From positions 22,028,626-22,092,625 of the forward strand of contig NW_004955434.1 in NCBI RefSeq assembly GCF_000276665.1: a stretch of DNA of 64,000 bases, in the 5' to 3' direction. This DNA is from Chinchilla lanigera. Lineage: Eukaryota > Chordata > Mammalia > Rodentia > Chinchillidae. Below, piece after piece: positions 62,469 to 64,000 of the stretch (positions within the stretch are counted from its first letter, which is position 1; every line of letters starts with the position of its first letter). Under the pieces are notes generated by a model. That model made no database searches. It was not told the DNA's origin and saw only the letters and a list, made by a program, of their open reading frames with translations. The translations under genes and the position numbers were made by a program.

Positions 62469-62495
62469 TCAGGCTTCAAGGGAAATTTTCATCAT
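62469..62495 (-). promoter_or_regulatory. upstream ORF 1 in SLC24A2 5' UTR
   Basis: The first bases after the putative acceptor read ATGATG followed by six codons and TGA, giving the peptide MMKISLEA. It begins with two consecutive ATG codons five bases into the exon and ends 118 bases before the main start. Upstream ORFs of this kind usually lower translation of the main frame. Its effect here is inferred. Confidence 0.5.
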
Positions 62496-62646
62496 TTATG
62501 CTAAAATGAAAGTAGAAATGAGCGTAAGTATATCATAAAAATCTCATCTTTTTCGTATGAAGAAAGAACTTCACAGATATGAGGAAGTCCTCTCCTGCAG
62601 GCACAGGTAAGTTACATAACTCCTCTCTGTTTCCTCTTTATAAAAC

Positions 62647-62798
62647 ATAGGGACAGGGCCGGGGATATAGCTCAGGGGCCGGGATATAGCTCAGTGGTGC
62701 AAGCTCCTGCCCGGCAAGTGCAAGTTCCTGAGTTCGATTCCCGGCACCGAAAAAACCAAAACCAAAACCAAAAAAACCAAAAACAAAAAATAGGGACA
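62647..62798 (+). mobile_element. ID SINE with duplicated promoter box, near SLC24A2 coding exon
   Basis: A tRNA-derived ID element occupies 62656-62789 between matching 9-base flanks ATAGGGACA (62647-62655 and 62790-62798). Its first unit, gccggggatatagctca, occurs twice in near-tandem, so the A-box region is duplicated. The tail is an imperfect (AAAACC)n run. It lies in intron 1, antisense to SLC24A2, about 150 bases upstream of the coding-exon acceptor. Confidence 0.85.
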
Positions 62799-63829
62799 AT
62801 TACAGTCCCTAACATCCAGGTTGCTTTCTGTGTTTCTTCCTTCCCAGTGCTGGAGATAGACAGTTAGGTAAGTGCTCCACCTTGCCTCAAGCTGGCTCAG
62901 CCTTGCTGACTACATCCTCAGCCCACAGGACTGCTTTAAGGTGAGTGACAACACATGCAGCACTTAGAACAGGAAGTAACACCTAGTAGCTACTTAAAAT
63001 TACACACGCAGAAAGCCAAGTAACCATTTGGTAAATCCAATGTTAGATGTAAAAGCGGAGATGTGTGTAAGTATGAAAATATATAGAAGAAAATCGGTTT
63101 ATTCACCTTAAATCACGTAACGAGATCTTTCAGTGCTAAAAAGATCCCACTTCTTTCAGAAATATCTAGGTTCTTGACAAGTGACAATTACTCCCTGTGT
63201 TTTCTTCTAGTCCAATTACATAATTCACCATTGTGCATACATTTTTCTGACTTAACCTGTCATGTGGAGAGGGTTGAGTTTGAGACACAATGCTCTCAGG
63301 ATCTTATGCTTCATGAAAAGTCTCTCCTATGTCAGATGCAGAAAAGTAGCCCTTTAAACTTTTAAGTTTGCAAAAAAAAAAAACGTTCTGGTAACATGAA
63401 CAACCTGTTTTCTTACAATATCTGCATGCTGTTTTCTACTAAACCCTTTAAAAATAACCTTTAGTCTATTTAAATAGCTTAATGAAACAAATCCTAATGC
63501 AGTAAAATAACAAGTAGGGTATCCATAAACAATATGCAAGGAGCAGCTATACCTCTGTCCCCAAATCTGCCTTCAACAGCCCCAACACCGACCCTTTCAT
63601 AGGTTAGATATCCAAAGCAGGATTTTCATTCTTGATTCCTCGGAAAAATTGATAAGCTAACCAGCCACGACAGAGGATACAGTGAAAGTGCCCCTTTTTA
63701 ATTATTCTTTAAAAACACCTTTTCCTGTATCCGTGATTTCATTATAGAGGCTTTCACCGAGATCATCTCAGGTGTACAATAAGCTAATTAAACGCCCGCC
63801 ACTTAAGACCTGGGATTAGCTGGAGCTCA
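62799..63829. other. intron 1 / promoter-proximal unique sequence
   Basis: This is the presumed short first intron between the CpG block and the coding exon. It has no recognisable repeat apart from a short A run at 63371-63383. The part at 63640-63830 is AT-rich with TAAT-type motifs and directly abuts the CpG block, so it may be conserved proximal regulatory DNA. No coding potential is evident. Confidence 0.5.
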
Positions 63830-64000
63830 GGTTTTCGGAGCGGAGCGAAAGCACCGGTCAATCCGGGCTGAGCCGCGGCTCCTCCAGAGATGCCCCGGAC
63901 CCAGCAGGCTCCCGGCTGGCTGCGGCGGTCGACGCCGGCCGCGGGAGTAAGCGCCGCACGGCGGGGGGCCGTCGCCCCGGGCGCCCCACACCCCGCTCCG
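63830..64000 (-). promoter_or_regulatory. CpG-rich block, candidate SLC24A2 promoter or first exon
   Basis: The last 170 bases are strongly GC-rich with many CpG and GC-box-like runs, in sharp contrast to the AT-rich sequence before 63780. The block lies about 1.3 kb upstream of the first coding exon on the coding strand and runs off the window edge. That position fits the gene's CpG-island promoter and non-coding first exon. No transcription start or certain splice donor can be picked. A weak TATA-like TATAAT on the minus strand near 63744 lies just downstream of the block. Confidence 0.6.

Larger units (their letters stand above)
62351..62500 (-). other. SLC24A2: SLC24A2 5' UTR part of the first coding exon
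   Basis: On the minus strand, a pyrimidine-rich run ending in TTTTAG at 62515-62501 forms a good splice acceptor directly before position 62500. The 150 bases from there to the ATG at 62350 would be 5' UTR. This implies at least one upstream non-coding exon, probably in the CpG-rich block beyond 63830. The UTR contains two short upstream ORFs and an extra in-frame ATG at 62371, seven codons before the chosen start and four codons after an in-frame TGA. The boundary is inferred from splice signals only. Confidence 0.65.

Overview
This window is nuclear DNA from a mammal, almost certainly a rodent outside the mouse/rat group. It carries tRNA-derived ID SINEs with long A-rich tails, B1 SINEs, a composite that reads as B1 joined to an ID-like unit, LINE-1 copies of several ages, solo LTRs and many ancient MIR fragments. 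I saw no B2 or other clearly murid-specific elements. Squirrel-, beaver- or dormouse-like lineages fit, but the sequence alone does not fix the species.

Only one protein-coding gene can be supported: the 5' part of SLC24A2 (NCKX2, the neuronal/retinal K+-dependent Na+/Ca2+ exchanger), on the minus strand at the right end. Its first coding exon (61421-62350) encodes residues 1-310, including the whole alpha-1 ion-binding repeat. It ends in phase 0 at a GT donor and is preceded by a 150-base 5' UTR segment with two short upstream ORFs and a good splice acceptor. A CpG-rich block at 63830-64000 is the likely promoter or first non-coding exon. Positions 1-61420 are therefore read as the large intron downstream of the first coding exon. 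I recognised no second SLC24A2 exon there.

Intron layout from left to right: 1-13 kb is mostly unique AT-rich sequence with microsatellites, one MIR and one old LINE tail. 13-30 kb holds B1, ID, MIR, LTR and L1 pieces, several with exact target-site duplications. 30-44 kb has an L1 3' end, two B1 copies, MIRs and a G-quadruplex-prone tract. 45-57 kb is a dense retrotransposon stack: a near full-length but decayed L1 (leader, ORF1, ORF2 endonuclease, ORF2 C-terminus) interrupted by a retrocopy containing an 825-base assembly gap, by two LTR insertions and by ID SINEs. It is followed by a second L1 copy and a pair of inverted L1 fragments. 57-61 kb is mainly unique sequence with a young ID, an old ID and a MIR.

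No new biological system is evident. The items most worth checking are the SLC24A2 upstream ORFs, the retrocopy of unknown origin inside the L1, an ID SINE with a duplicated promoter box near the SLC24A2 promoter, the inverted L1 pair, and unique intronic blocks that look like conserved regulatory DNA.
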